Positions 8,601 through 17,038 of a DNA stretch of 64,000 nucleotides are shown here, one piece after another. The DNA is taken from positions 1-64,000 of the forward strand of contig NZ_BLXX01000003.1 in the NCBI RefSeq assembly GCF_014193515.1. Direction: 5' to 3'. The translations under genes and the position numbers were made by a program. Each line of letters starts with the position of its first letter. Within the stretch, counting starts at the first letter, position 1. This stretch comes from Geomonas silvestris (GTDB lineage: Bacteria > Desulfobacterota > Desulfuromonadia > Geobacterales > Geobacteraceae). The notes beneath the pieces were generated by a model that did not search any database, had not been told where the DNA came from, and saw nothing but the letters and a program-made list of their open reading frames with translations.

Positions 8601-9126
8601 CCAGGATCCCGCCGCGCACCGAGAAGCTGCCGCGGTCCTCGACGATCGGGACGTGGGCGTAGCCAAGCTGCACGAGCTTCGCGACCAGCGGCTCGCGCTC
8701 GAGCTCGGCCCCCACCACCAGGTACTGGCAGACCTCGCCCAGTACCTCCCGGGGGAGCACGCGCTGCAGGGCGCTCGCCACCGGCAGCACGAGGACCTTG
8801 ACCCGGCCGTCCAGGAGGGCCAAAAGGGCGTTCAGCCGCTCGCCGACGATGTCCTGGTGCGGCGAGACCGCCTCGAAGGGGGTGATGTCCCACCCCGGGA
8901 AGGGGAAGATCTCCTCGGGGCGCGGGGCGAAGTAGCGCAGCTCCTTCACCAGCTCGTCGGCGGCGTCCTGGTCCGGGGTCAGCACGACGAGCGGCGCGGA
9001 AAATTGGGCGGCGAGCCGCGACACGAGGTAGGCCGGCGCGGACCCTTTCAGTCCGGTGACGCTCAGGTTGGCGTCGCCCGCTGCGAGCTGCCGGATTATT
9101 TCGTTGAGGTAATCGGGAGTTGACAT
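5659..9126 (-). CDS. mfd: Transcription-repair coupling factor Mfd
   Basis: Mfd removes RNA polymerase stalled at DNA damage and recruits UvrA. The domains are in the usual order: a UvrB-like N-terminal region, a CarD-like RNA-polymerase-interacting domain (LKPGDHMVHIDFGVAIYRG), an SF2 translocase with Walker A GDVGYGKTE (about residue 644) and DEEQRFGV (about 745), and a C-terminal TRCF domain. The frame can be extended to 9183, but the ATG at 9126 has an AGGA just upstream and begins MSTPDYLNEII, giving 1155 aa, normal for the family. uvrA lies in the same window, 9 kb away. Confidence 0.97.
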   Translation of the reverse strand: MSTPDYLNEIIRQLAAGDANLSVTGLKGSAPAYLVSRLAAQFSAPLVVLTPDQDAADELVKELRYFAPRPEEIFPFPGWDITPFEAVSPHQDIVGERLNALLALLDGRVKVLVLPVASALQRVLPREVLGEVCQYLVVGAELEREPLVAKLVQLGYAHVPIVEDRGSFSVRGGILDIFPPDLPRPVRIEFFGDQVETMRSFDPVTQRSLEPIEELVLLPSREVILSEAVLKEFAPRLKRRCDHLGIGADRRRELLEQLQHAIYPPGIDFLQPLFHPGLETVFDYLGPDALRVLVDPAALEAESERCEADLAAALTRAELRDAITCDPAELYLSREKLEGVVAGGRRLNLPQLDLADAPGTRLRLEFQDNADLKLELGGEGERVLAPLADRMVHWIAAGNRVLVPCHQAGQARRLYELFSHYRLPIEISEAHFPQAAQQPPGRVEILVGEISRGFRLEADKLVVIAEEEIFGKRVKRRGLSEARKKQLLTSLAELKPGDHMVHIDFGVAIYRGLEHLSLTGLEGDFLLLEYAGGDKLYLPVDRINLVQRYVGAEGIEPRLDKLGGAGWEKAKAKAKSEIEEMAAELLKVHAAREVMEGFRYSPADEMYREFEAAFAFEETPDQAAAIDQVIADMESTRPMDRLVCGDVGYGKTEVAMRAAFKAALDGKQVAVLVPTTVLAQQHYESFSSRVKEYPVRVEMISRFRTPQEQKQILEAVKRGEVDIIIGTHRLLQKDVVFKDLGLLIVDEEQRFGVTHKERLKQFRAVVDILTLTATPIPRTLYMSLMGIRDLSIIDTPPVDRLAIKTFVSRSSDELIREAVLRELRRGGQVFFVHNRVQTIGAMADELRRIVPEARIVVGHGQMAEKELERVMLSFMHGEANLLLCTTIIESGLDIPNANTLIVNRADTFGLSQLYQLRGRVGRAKSRAYAYLLIPGEGAISSDARERLKIIQDITELGAGFRIATHDMEIRGAGDLLGARQSGDIAAVGFELYTELLDEAVRTLKGEALPERVEPEIKLKVPAFIPEEYVRDPNQRLLIYKKLTQPADEAEIEDIRAELIDRFGQLPVAAVYLLEVMRLRVLLKNFLVKEIELAGNDLVLSFHERTPVSPDAITGLLRKEKGKYRFTPDYRLYARIGDTSFDGVLREARNLLKCLF

Positions 9127-9348
9127 GGTCCTATGCTGGCTGGAATGGGCCTGGCCGGGGGGCGGCGGAAGGGTAAGCGACATTGCTGCAGCATAGCAAA
9201 AACGGGGCCGATTATCCAGCTCAATGGGGGGCGGCGGCGGGGCTCTGACAAAATTATTTTTATAAAGTAACCGGTGGGCGTGCCGAATAGATTTCCATAC
9301 CGTGCAATGGCCTGCGGCTTGTGCCGCTAAAGGATAAAGGTGAGTTTG

Positions 9349-9690
9349 ATGCGCAACGACGATACCCTACACTCGGATGTCTTAAGCTACTTCACGTCGG
9401 AGTTTCGCGCTCTCGAGGAGCGCCTGAAATCGGGCGGGCTGGACGACTATCGCGAACGGGTGCTGATGAGCCAGAAGATCGGCGAGGCGGTGCATCTGCT
9501 CTCCCCTTACGTGCGTTCCGACCCGCGCGCCCGGCACCTGGTGCGCACCGCCGAGAGCCTGAAAAAGAACCTGCTCTCGGTGCGCGAGATCCTCGTGAAG
9601 CAGCTTTTGCAGCAAAAGGAACAGCAGACGCTGCTGCAGGCCATCAACGCCCGCAAGAAAACGACCCGCCCCCTGGATGGGCCCCGCTAG
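9349..9690 (+). CDS. Conserved-looking small helical protein, function unknown
   Basis: I do not recognise this 113-aa protein. It is charged, lacks Cys, has no signal peptide or membrane segment and is predicted mostly helical, with coiled-coil-like stretches (RALEERLKSGG, LVRTAESLKKNLLSVREILVKQLLQQKEQ). The ATG at 9349 is preceded by AAGGTG at good spacing; a GTG at 9340 is an alternative. It is transcribed divergently from mfd and sits upstream of the tRNA-Ser and SRP RNA genes. Codon use matches its neighbours, which supports a real gene. Confidence 0.65.
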   Translation: MRNDDTLHSDVLSYFTSEFRALEERLKSGGLDDYRERVLMSQKIGEAVHLLSPYVRSDPRARHLVRTAESLKKNLLSVREILVKQLLQQKEQQTLLQAINARKKTTRPLDGPR

Positions 9691-9765
9691 CGGCGCCGTC
9701 CCCGGTGCGACAAGCCTCGGGGGCGGCAGTTTCCGGCCCATTTTCCCGCTCTCTTAAGAAATCAC

Positions 9766-9794
9766 TTTACAATTTCTGCCGGCTATATTATAAA
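9766..9794 (+). promoter_or_regulatory. Promoter of the tRNA-Ser gene
   Basis: TTTACA (9766-9771) and TATAAA (9789-9794) are exactly 17 nt apart. Transcription would start about 5 nt before the mature tRNA. Confidence 0.7.
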
Positions 9795-9806
9795 CGTCCT
9801 TCTCGT

Positions 9807-9897
9807 GGAGAGATGTCCGAGTGGTTGAAGGAGCACGCCTGGAAAGCGTGTGTACGTTAATAGCGTACCGAGGGTTCGAATCCCTCTCTCTCCGCCA
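9807..9897 (+). tRNA. tRNA-Ser (anticodon GGA)
   Basis: The acceptor arms GGAGAGA (9807-9813) and TCTCTCC (9887-9893) pair, followed by discriminator G and an encoded CCA (9895-9897). The anticodon stem CACGC/GCGTG encloses loop CTGGAAA, giving anticodon GGA at 9841-9843, which reads UCC and UCU. The long variable arm and GGTTCGAATCC T-arm are typical of serine tRNA. Confidence 0.97.
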
Positions 9898-9926
9898 TAC
9901 TTTATTTAATTCCTTGCGGATAGACC

Positions 9927-10031
<105 letters not shown>

Positions 10032-10108
10032 CTCTTTCCGCAATCCCCCTTTAGTCGTTCCCTCCCCCCGGCACCTAGTAACCGGCATTTTGCCGCGAGG
10101 TAGTCTTC

Positions 10109-11842
10109 TTGTCCTATCAGGTACTTGCGAGAAAGTGGCGGCCCCAGACCTTCACCGACCTGGTGGGGCAGGAGCACGTCAGCCAGACCCTCAAAAACGC
10201 GATCGACGGCGGCCGGGTGGCGCACGCCTTTTTGTTCACCGGGGCCCGCGGCGTCGGCAAGACCAGTTCCGCACGCATCCTCGCCAAGGCGCTCAACTGC
10301 GAGGAGGGGCTCTCGGTGGAGCCGTGCAACCACTGCTCGGCCTGCCTCGAGATCACCGAGGGAAACTCGGTCGACGTCTTCGAGATCGACGGCGCCTCCA
10401 ATACCGGCGTCGACGACATCCGCGAACTGCGCGACAACATCAAGTACCTCCCCTCGCGCTCCCGCTACAAGATCTTCATCATCGACGAAGTGCACATGCT
10501 CACCACCAACGCCTTCAACGCCCTGTTGAAGACGCTGGAAGAGCCCCCCGCCCACGTCAAGTTCATCTTCGCCACCACCGAACCGCACAAGGTCCCCATC
10601 ACCATCCTGTCCCGCTGCCAGCGCTTCGACTTCAAGCGGATCGCGCTGCCGCGCATCGTCTCGAGGCTGCGCTACATCGTGGACCAGGAAGGGGTCTCGG
10701 TAAGCGACGAGGCGCTCACCATCGTGGCCCGCAAGGGTGACGGCAGCATGCGCGACTCGCTGACCACCCTGGACCAGGTGCTCGCCTTCTGCGGCGAGCA
10801 GGTCTCGGACGAGCAGGTGGCGGCGCTTCTGGGGGTGGTGGACCGCCGCCTGATCCTGGACGCCGCGGCCGCCGTCTTCGAGCGCGACCTGCGCGGGGTG
10901 CTGGAACTGGTGGCCCGGGTGGACAGCTTCGGTTACAACATGCGCCAGTTCTGCCAGGAGCTCATCGACCTGTTCCGTGCCGTGGCGATCATCCAGGCGG
11001 TGGGCGACGCCCACGGTCTCCTCGACCTCTCCGAGGCGGAGCTCTCGGAACTTGCCGGCCTGGCCAAGACGCAGAGCCCGGGCGAGCTGCAGCGCCACCT
11101 CACCCTGCTTTTGAAGGCGGAAGGGGAGATGGGGCAGGCGAGCTTCCCGCGGCTGGTGCTGGAGATGGCGCTCATGAAGATGGCCACCCTGCGCCCGGCG
11201 GTCCCGGTGCAGGAACTCTTGCAGCGGATCGCGGCGCTGGAAGGGGGAGCCCCCCCGGCAGCGCGCCCGGCCCAGCCGGCAGCCGCCGAGCGTCCCGCCC
11301 AGCCCCCCCGCCCGGCTGCACCCTCGGCTCCGGCCGGCCAGGGAGCTCCGTCCGTCGCGGCACCCCGGCAGAGCGCCGGCCCGGCCCCTGCGGCTCCGGC
11401 CGCCCAGGCTGCCCCTGCCGGGCCGCCCGTCGACACCGGGGACCTCTGGGGGAGCCTGGTGCGCTTCGTCAAGGGGAAAAAACCGCTGCTCGGCTCGCTC
11501 CTGGAGCAGGTCTACCCCGTGCGGGTCACCCGGGAGAACCTGGAACTCGGGTGCCTGGCCGGCTCCTACGAGCTGCGCCTGGTGCAGGACCCCGACAAGA
11601 TGAACGAGCTGAAGGCGCTCGCCCGGGAACACTTCGGCGGGCAGCCGAGCCTCAAGGTGGTGGCGCTCGACGCGGTCCCCACGAACGCGGCGCCGAGTCT
11701 CTCGGAAAAAAAAAGCCTTGAAGACGCCGAACGGGCCGCAACCCTGAGGCGCGAAGCGGAAGAACACCCCCTGGTGACCGCCGCCGTCGAGATCTTCGAC
11801 GGCGAGATCGCCGAAGTAACCGAAATCAAGACAAAGCCCTGA
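10109..11842 (+). CDS. dnaX: DNA polymerase III gamma/tau subunit
   Basis: This 577-aa clamp-loader subunit has Walker A GARGVGKTS at 45-53, the zinc module C64-C73-C76-C79, Walker B/sensor residues (IIDEVHML) and an AAA+ lid, followed by an Ala/Pro-rich linker (about 385-440) and the tau-specific C-terminus. The start is TTG at 10109, preceded by GAGGT about 8 nt upstream. A run of nine A residues at 11706-11714 lies in a slippery context near the 3' end and could yield a shorter form (see the separate entry). It heads a dnaX-ybaB-recR cluster conserved in many bacteria. Confidence 0.97.
   Translation: MSYQVLARKWRPQTFTDLVGQEHVSQTLKNAIDGGRVAHAFLFTGARGVGKTSSARILAKALNCEEGLSVEPCNHCSACLEITEGNSVDVFEIDGASNTGVDDIRELRDNIKYLPSRSRYKIFIIDEVHMLTTNAFNALLKTLEEPPAHVKFIFATTEPHKVPITILSRCQRFDFKRIALPRIVSRLRYIVDQEGVSVSDEALTIVARKGDGSMRDSLTTLDQVLAFCGEQVSDEQVAALLGVVDRRLILDAAAAVFERDLRGVLELVARVDSFGYNMRQFCQELIDLFRAVAIIQAVGDAHGLLDLSEAELSELAGLAKTQSPGELQRHLTLLLKAEGEMGQASFPRLVLEMALMKMATLRPAVPVQELLQRIAALEGGAPPAARPAQPAAAERPAQPPRPAAPSAPAGQGAPSVAAPRQSAGPAPAAPAAQAAPAGPPVDTGDLWGSLVRFVKGKKPLLGSLLEQVYPVRVTRENLELGCLAGSYELRLVQDPDKMNELKALAREHFGGQPSLKVVALDAVPTNAAPSLSEKKSLEDAERAATLRREAEEHPLVTAAVEIFDGEIAEVTEIKTKP
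11706..11714 (+). promoter_or_regulatory. A9 slippery run in dnaX (possible programmed frameshift)
   Basis: The reading frame crosses nine consecutive A residues as GAA AAA AAA AGC, so an A_AAA_AAA heptamer is in frame. A -1 slip, or one extra A in the mRNA, reads AAG CCT TGA and ends at 537 aa instead of 577. One A fewer ends at a TGA at 11745-11747. E. coli uses -1 frameshifting and Thermus uses slippage on an A9 run to make gamma from dnaX. Here the site is much closer to the C-terminus, and I see no obvious upstream AGGAG stimulator. Confidence 0.45.
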
Positions 11843-11896
11843 CGAAAGCCGCACGGCGCTCGGCGGGACAGGTCAGATACTCACGCGGAGGATACG

Positions 11897-12211
11897 ATGT
11901 CTAAAGGTTTGGCGCAGATCATGAAGCAGGCTCAGATGATGCAGCAGAAGATGGGTAAACTGCAGGAAGAAGCGGCGGAGAGGACCGCCGAGGCAACCGC
12001 AGGCGGCGGTGCCGTAACAGTGGTTGTCAACGGCAAGAACCAGGTGCTCTCCCTGACCATCAAGAAAGAGGCGGTCGACCCGGAGGACGTGGAGATGCTG
12101 CAGGACCTCATCCTCAGCGCGGTGAACGAGGCGCTGAAAAAAGTACACCAGGCGATGAGCGAAGAGATGAGCAAGATCACCGGCGGCCTGAACATCCCGG
12201 GCCTCTTCTAA
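11897..12211 (+). CDS. YbaB/EbfC nucleoid-associated protein
   Basis: This 104-aa protein belongs to the YbaB/EbfC DNA-binding family. It opens with the Met/Gln-rich amphipathic helix typical of the family ([20 protein letters not shown]), followed by a small beta-sheet ([24 protein letters not shown]) and a C-terminal helix. These proteins form dimers that bind and shape DNA. The GGAGG ribosome-binding site is strong. It sits between dnaX and recR, the usual order, and is likely cotranscribed with dnaX. Confidence 0.93.
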   Translation: MSKGLAQIMKQAQMMQQKMGKLQEEAAERTAEATAGGGAVTVVVNGKNQVLSLTIKKEAVDPEDVEMLQDLILSAVNEALKKVHQAMSEEMSKITGGLNIPGLF

Positions 12212-12334
12212 GAAAAAACCTACAGTTAGGCGCGGGTGCCGGCCGGGGAGGACGATCGAAGGATCGGAATTTCCCGAACCGTCATCCGCGTTTTGCGTTT
12301 CCTGGCGAGAGTTTTGATTAATTAACCGAATCTC

Positions 12335-12354
12335 GGTCAAAAAATTTTTTGGCC
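12335..12354. promoter_or_regulatory. AT-rich palindrome upstream of recR
   Basis: GGTCAAAAAA-TTTTTTGGCC is a near-perfect 20-bp dyad about 40 bp before the recR start, in an AT-rich patch unlike the surrounding GC-rich DNA. It could end the ybaB transcript (stem followed by few T residues) or be a protein-binding site or promoter region for recR. The evidence is composition and symmetry only. Confidence 0.3.
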
Positions 12355-12394
12355 AAAATAATCAGTAAAAAATTGTTTTATCCGTGGTGGGAAT

Positions 12395-12988
12395 ATGCTA
12401 CATTTTTCGAACTCGCTGACCAGGTTGGTCGGTGAACTGAAGAAATTGCCGGGAGTTGGCGAGAAGAGTGCCCTGCGACTGGCGTTTCATCTTTTGAAGC
12501 ACCCCGAGAACATCGACGCCCTGGCCGAGAGCCTCACCCAGGTCAGGGAGCGGGTCAGGTTCTGCTCGGTCTGCTTCGCCATCACCGAAGAGGATCCCTG
12601 CTGGATCTGCTCCGGGGAGCGCGACGGCGCCTCCCTCTGCGTGGTGGAGGAGCCCCAGGATATCCTGGCCATCGAGAAGAGCCGGGCCTTTAGGGGGCGC
12701 TACCACGTGTTGCAGGGGGCGCTCTCGCCGCTAAGCGGAGTGACCCCGGCGGAGCTGAGGATCGCCGAGCTCATGAAGCGGCTGGAGGGGGGTGAGATCC
12801 GCGAGGTGCTCATCGCCACCAACTTCAGCGTCGAGGGGGAAGCGACCGCGCTTTTCTTGACAAAGCTCATCAAGCCGTTATCCATTAGAGTCACCCGGCT
12901 GGCCCACGGCATCCCCATCGGCAGCGACCTCGAGTACGTAGATGCAGCAACGGTGCAGCGCGCCGTCGAAGGGCGCTCTGAATTGTGA
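12395..12988 (+). CDS. recR: Recombination mediator RecR
   Basis: This 197-aa protein has the RecR domain order: helix-hairpin-helix (LKKLPGVGEKSALRLAFHLL), a C4 zinc finger (C57, C60, C69, C72), a Toprim domain (LCVVEEPQDILAIEKS) and a Walker-B-like C-terminus (THLAHGIPIGSDLEYVDAATVQRA variant). RecR acts with RecO to load RecA on gapped DNA. Length is normal. The gene lies 183 bp after ybaB, separated by an AT-rich stretch that may carry its own promoter. Confidence 0.96.
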   Translation: MLHFSNSLTRLVGELKKLPGVGEKSALRLAFHLLKHPENIDALAESLTQVRERVRFCSVCFAITEEDPCWICSGERDGASLCVVEEPQDILAIEKSRAFRGRYHVLQGALSPLSGVTPAELRIAELMKRLEGGEIREVLIATNFSVEGEATALFLTKLIKPLSIRVTRLAHGIPIGSDLEYVDAATVQRAVEGRSEL

Positions 12989-13077
12989 ACCGTAATCCAC
13001 GGCGGAACCGACCCGGAAAACCGACCGCCGTTCAACCGCTTCATTAATCCTAGCCCTATTCTCACAGGAGGAAATCA

Positions 13078-16000
13078 ATGTCCCGCAGAATGGTAACGAT
13101 CGACGGTAACACTGCCGCAGCACACGTGGCGCACGCCACCAACGAGGTGATCGCCATCTACCCGATCACCCCTTCCTCCGTCATGGGGGAGATCTCGGAC
13201 GAGAAGAGCGCCCGGGGCGAGAAGAACATTTGGGGCACCGTCCCCTCCGTCTCGGAGCTGCAGTCCGAGGGTGGCGCCTCCGGTGCCGTACACGGCGCGC
13301 TGCAGGCCGGTGCCCTTACCACGACCTTTACCGCGAGCCAGGGCTTGCTCCTCATGATCCCGAACATGTTCAAGATCGCCGGCGAGCTCACCTCGACGGT
13401 GTTCCACATCTCGGCCCGCGCCATCTCGGCTGCCGCGCTGAACATCTTCGGCGACCACTCCGACGTCATGGCGGCCCGCTCCACCGGCTGGGGGATGCTC
13501 TGCTCCAACAACGTGCAGGAGGTCATGGACTTCGCCCTGATCTCCCAGGCTGCGACCCTTAGGGCCCGGGTCCCCTTCATGCATTTCTTCGACGGCTTCA
13601 GGACCTCGCACGAGGTGCAGAAGGTCGAGGAGCTCACCTTCGACGACATGCGTGCCATGCTCACCGACGAGCTGGTGCAGGCGCATCGCGACCGTGCGCT
13701 CACCCCGGACCGCCCGGTGATGCGCGGCACCGCCCAGAACCCGGACGTCTACTTCCAGGGTCGCGAGACGGTGAACGCCTACTACCCGCAGGCGATGACC
13801 ATCGTCCAGGAGGAGATGGACAAGTTCGCCAAGGTGACCGGTAGGAGCTACCAGCTGGTCGAGTACGTGGGTGCCCCGGACGCCGATCGCGTGGTGATCG
13901 TGATGGGGAGCGCCGCCGACACCTTCCAGGAGACCCTGGAGACCCTGAACAAGAACGGCGAGAAGGTCGGCCTCCTGAAAGTGCGCCTGTTCCGTCCCTT
14001 CCCGGCGGAGATCCTGGCCGCCGCCATCCCGGCCACGGCCAAGAAGATCGCCGTCCTGGACCGCACCAAGGAGCCGGGCTCCCTGGGCGAGCCGCTCTAC
14101 CTCGATGTGCGCACCGCCGTCGGCGAGGCGATGGCCGACGGCAAGGTCTCTTTCCAGGGGTACCCGATCATCGTCGGCGGCCGCTTCGGCCTGGGCTCCA
14201 AGGAGCTCACCCCGGGCATGGCCAAGGGGGTCTACGACAACCTGAAACTCGACAAGCCGAAGAACCACTTCGTGGTCGGCATCGTCGAGGACGTGACCAA
14301 CTGCTCGCTCCCCTACGACGCCAAGTTCATGAACCCCTCCCCGGGGACCTATTCGGCGATGTTCTACGGTCTCGGTTCCGACGGCACCGTGGGCGCCAAC
14401 AAGAACTCCATCAAGATCATCGGCGAGCACTCGGACAACAACGTCCAGGCCTACTTCGTGTACGACTCCAAGAAGGCCGGCAGCGTGACCACCTCGCACC
14501 TAAGGTTCGGCAAGGGGGAGATCCGCTCCCCGTACCTGATCGACCAGGCGGACTTCGTGGCCTGCCACAACTTCTCCTTCCTCGAGAAGTACGACATGCT
14601 GGAGCGCGCCAAGGTGGGGGGGACCTTCCTGCTCTGCTCGCCGTTCGACAAGGACTCGGTCTGGGATTCCATGCCGGTCGAGGTGCAGAAAGAGATCATC
14701 GACAAGAAGCTCAAGTTCTACGTGATCGATGCCATCAGGCTCGCCGAGGAACTGGGTCTGGGCGCCCGCATCAACGTCATCATGCAGACCGCCTTCTTCA
14801 AGATCTCCGGCATCATGGAGCTTAAGGTAGCCATCGACGCCATCAAGGACGCCATCAAGAAGTCCTACGGCAAGTCCGGAGAGAAGGTGGTCGAGATGAA
14901 CAACAAGGCCGTGGACGCGGCGCTCGCCAACATCTTCGAGGTGAAGGTCCCGGCCCAGGCCACCAGCAAGCTGAAGAAGCCGCCGGTCGTCGGTACCCAC
15001 GCCCCCGCCTTCGTGCAGGAGGTGACCGCCCCGATCATCGCCGGCTACGGCGACCAGCTGCCGGTCTCCAAGATGCCGGCCGACGGCACCTTCCCGACCG
15101 CGACCTCGCAGTACGAGAAGCGCAACATCGCCGTGGACATCCCGGTCTGGGACGAGGCGCTCTGCATCCAGTGCGGCATCTGCTCGTTCGTCTGCCCGCA
15201 CGCCACCATCAGGATGAAGGTGTACGAGGCCGACAGCCTCAAGGGGGCGCCGGAGACCTTCAAGTCGGCCGACGCGCGCGGGGGCGAGTTCAAGGGGATG
15301 AAGTGCACCGTGCAGGTGGCACCGGAAGACTGCACCGGCTGCGGCGCCTGCGTCTACAACTGCCCGGCCAAGTCCAAGGAAGATCCCAAGCACAAGGCGA
15401 TCAACATGAAGTTCCAGGCGCCGCTCCGCGCGACCGAGGCGGCCAACTACGACTTCTTCCTGCAGATCCCGGACACCGATGCGAAACTCTACAAGCGCGA
15501 CACCCTGAAGGGGAGCCAGCTGATCACCCCGCTCTTCGAGTACTCGGGCGCCTGCGCCGGCTGCGGCGAGACCCCGTACTTAAAGCTCATGTCGCAGCTC
15601 TTCGGCGACCGGGCCATGATCGCCAACGCGACCGGCTGCACCTCGATCTACGGCGGCAACCTCCCCACCACCCCCTGGTCGCAGAACCAGGATGGGCGCG
15701 GCCCGGCCTGGTCCAACTCGCTCTTCGAGGACAACGCCGAGTTCGGCTTCGGCATGCGCCTGGCCATCGACAAGTTCAACGAGGCGGCCCGCGAGCTGGT
15801 GACCCAGCTGGTCGGCTGCTCCTGCAAGTCCTGCGATCCGGTCAAGCCGGTCATGCAGGAGATCCTCGCCGCCGACCAGAAGGACCAGGCGGGGGTCGAG
15901 GCGCAGCGCGAGCGCGTGGCGAAGCTGAAAGAGGCGCTTGCCGGTTGCAATGAGCCGGCCGCCAAGAAGCTCCTCTCCATCGCCGACTACCTGGTGAAGA

Positions 16001-16650
16001 AGTCGGTCTGGTGCGTGGGCGGCGACGGCTGGGCCTACGACATCGGCTACGGCGGCCTGGACCACGTGATCGCCTCCGGCAAGAACGTGAACCTCCTGGT
16101 GCTCGACACCGAGGTGTACTCGAACACCGGCGGCCAGGCCTCCAAGGCGACCCCGATGGGCGCCGTGGCCCAGTTCGCGGCAGGCGGCAAGCCGCAGGCC
16201 AAGAAGGACCTGGCGATGATCGCCATGGCCTACGGCAACGTCTACGTGGCGCGCGTGGCGCTCTCCAACCCCGGCCAGGTGGTGAAGGCGTTCCTCGAGG
16301 CTGAAGCCTACGACGGACCGTCCTTGATCATCGCCTACAGCCACTGCATCGCCCACGGCATCGACATGGCGAGCGCCGTCGAGGAGGACCGCCGTGCGGT
16401 TGCCTCGGGTCACTGGCCGCTCTTGCGCTACAACCCGGAGTTGGCCGAAGCAGGGAAGAACCCGCTGCTGCTCGATTCCAAGGAGCCGACCATCACGCTC
16501 GAGGAGTACGCCTACGGCGAGAACCGCTACCGGGTGCTCAAGAAGAACAACCCGGAGGCCGCAGCTGCCCTCATGGCGCGCTCCAGCGAGCTCACCACCC
16601 GTCGCTTCGACCTCTACAAGCGGATGGCCGAGATGGAGTTCGACAAATAG
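13078..16650 (+). CDS. nifJ: Pyruvate:ferredoxin (flavodoxin) oxidoreductase, single-chain
   Basis: This 1190-aa homodimeric PFOR interconverts pyruvate + CoA and acetyl-CoA + CO2 with ferredoxin. All domains are on one chain: the pyruvate-binding N-terminus (YPITPSS), a central transketolase-like domain, two [4Fe-4S] ferredoxin motifs (CIQCGICSFVCP and CTGCGACVYNCP, about residues 695-765), further Cys residues for the proximal cluster (CAGCGE), and the TPP-binding GDGWAYDIG...NTGGQ region near 985-1035. The ATG has a strong AGGAGG. In Geobacter-like bacteria it can run in the carboxylating direction when acetate is assimilated. Confidence 0.97.
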   Translation: MSRRMVTIDGNTAAAHVAHATNEVIAIYPITPSSVMGEISDEKSARGEKNIWGTVPSVSELQSEGGASGAVHGALQAGALTTTFTASQGLLLMIPNMFKIAGELTSTVFHISARAISAAALNIFGDHSDVMAARSTGWGMLCSNNVQEVMDFALISQAATLRARVPFMHFFDGFRTSHEVQKVEELTFDDMRAMLTDELVQAHRDRALTPDRPVMRGTAQNPDVYFQGRETVNAYYPQAMTIVQEEMDKFAKVTGRSYQLVEYVGAPDADRVVIVMGSAADTFQETLETLNKNGEKVGLLKVRLFRPFPAEILAAAIPATAKKIAVLDRTKEPGSLGEPLYLDVRTAVGEAMADGKVSFQGYPIIVGGRFGLGSKELTPGMAKGVYDNLKLDKPKNHFVVGIVEDVTNCSLPYDAKFMNPSPGTYSAMFYGLGSDGTVGANKNSIKIIGEHSDNNVQAYFVYDSKKAGSVTTSHLRFGKGEIRSPYLIDQADFVACHNFSFLEKYDMLERAKVGGTFLLCSPFDKDSVWDSMPVEVQKEIIDKKLKFYVIDAIRLAEELGLGARINVIMQTAFFKISGIMELKVAIDAIKDAIKKSYGKSGEKVVEMNNKAVDAALANIFEVKVPAQATSKLKKPPVVGTHAPAFVQEVTAPIIAGYGDQLPVSKMPADGTFPTATSQYEKRNIAVDIPVWDEALCIQCGICSFVCPHATIRMKVYEADSLKGAPETFKSADARGGEFKGMKCTVQVAPEDCTGCGACVYNCPAKSKEDPKHKAINMKFQAPLRATEAANYDFFLQIPDTDAKLYKRDTLKGSQLITPLFEYSGACAGCGETPYLKLMSQLFGDRAMIANATGCTSIYGGNLPTTPWSQNQDGRGPAWSNSLFEDNAEFGFGMRLAIDKFNEAARELVTQLVGCSCKSCDPVKPVMQEILAADQKDQAGVEAQRERVAKLKEALAGCNEPAAKKLLSIADYLVKKSVWCVGGDGWAYDIGYGGLDHVIASGKNVNLLVLDTEVYSNTGGQASKATPMGAVAQFAAGGKPQAKKDLAMIAMAYGNVYVARVALSNPGQVVKAFLEAEAYDGPSLIIAYSHCIAHGIDMASAVEEDRRAVASGHWPLLRYNPELAEAGKNPLLLDSKEPTITLEEYAYGENRYRVLKKNNPEAAAALMARSSELTTRRFDLYKRMAEMEFDK

Positions 16651-16690
16651 CTTGACACCATGAGGACGTAAAGCCTAAGATCTTAACAGT

Positions 16691-16716
16691 GGCGGGGAGA
16701 AACGTCCCCGCCCGAT
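16691..16716 (+). terminator. Rho-independent terminator after nifJ
   Basis: An 8-bp stem GGCGGGGA/TCCCCGCC (16691-16698 with 16705-16712) is followed by CGATTTT. It lies 40 bp past the nifJ stop and just before the cold-shock gene. Confidence 0.75.
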
Positions 16717-16749
16717 TTTCAACCAGAAGTTAGTAAGGAGAATGCAGGA

Positions 16750-16950
16750 ATGGCACAAGGCGTAGTGAAGTGGTTCAACGACAGCAAAGGTTTTGGTTTT
16801 ATCGAACAGGACAACGGTGATGATGTCTTCGTGCATTTCTCCGCTATCCAGGGCGATGGGTTTAAGTCCCTGGCGGAAGGCGACCAGGTTTCCTTCGACG
16901 TTCAGAAGGGGCCGAAAGGTCTGCAGGCCGCAAACGTGGTGAAAATCTAA
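16750..16950 (+). CDS. Cold-shock domain protein (CspA family)
   Basis: This 66-aa single cold-shock domain protein has RNP1 (KGFGFI, residues 13-18) and RNP2 (VFVHF, 26-30), the aromatic patches that stack on single-stranded RNA or DNA. Such proteins act as RNA chaperones. The start has AAGGAG/AGGA upstream. I see no long cold-shock 5' leader, since only about 35 bp separate the preceding terminator from the start. It may be constitutive or partly fed by readthrough. Confidence 0.96.
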   Translation: MAQGVVKWFNDSKGFGFIEQDNGDDVFVHFSAIQGDGFKSLAEGDQVSFDVQKGPKGLQAANVVKI

Positions 16951-16980
16951 CTACTGACGACAACGGCTGACAAAAGCGAA

Positions 16981-17008
16981 AAAGCCCCGGAGCGATCCGG
17001 GGCTTTTT
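16981..17008 (+). terminator. Rho-independent terminator after the csp gene
   Basis: Stem AAAGCCCCGGA/TCCGGGGCTTT (16981-16991 with 16996-17006), GCGA tetraloop and a run of seven T residues. Confidence 0.93.
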
Positions 17009-17038
17009 TTGCGTTTTTCAGGGGAAACGATTCTAAAT

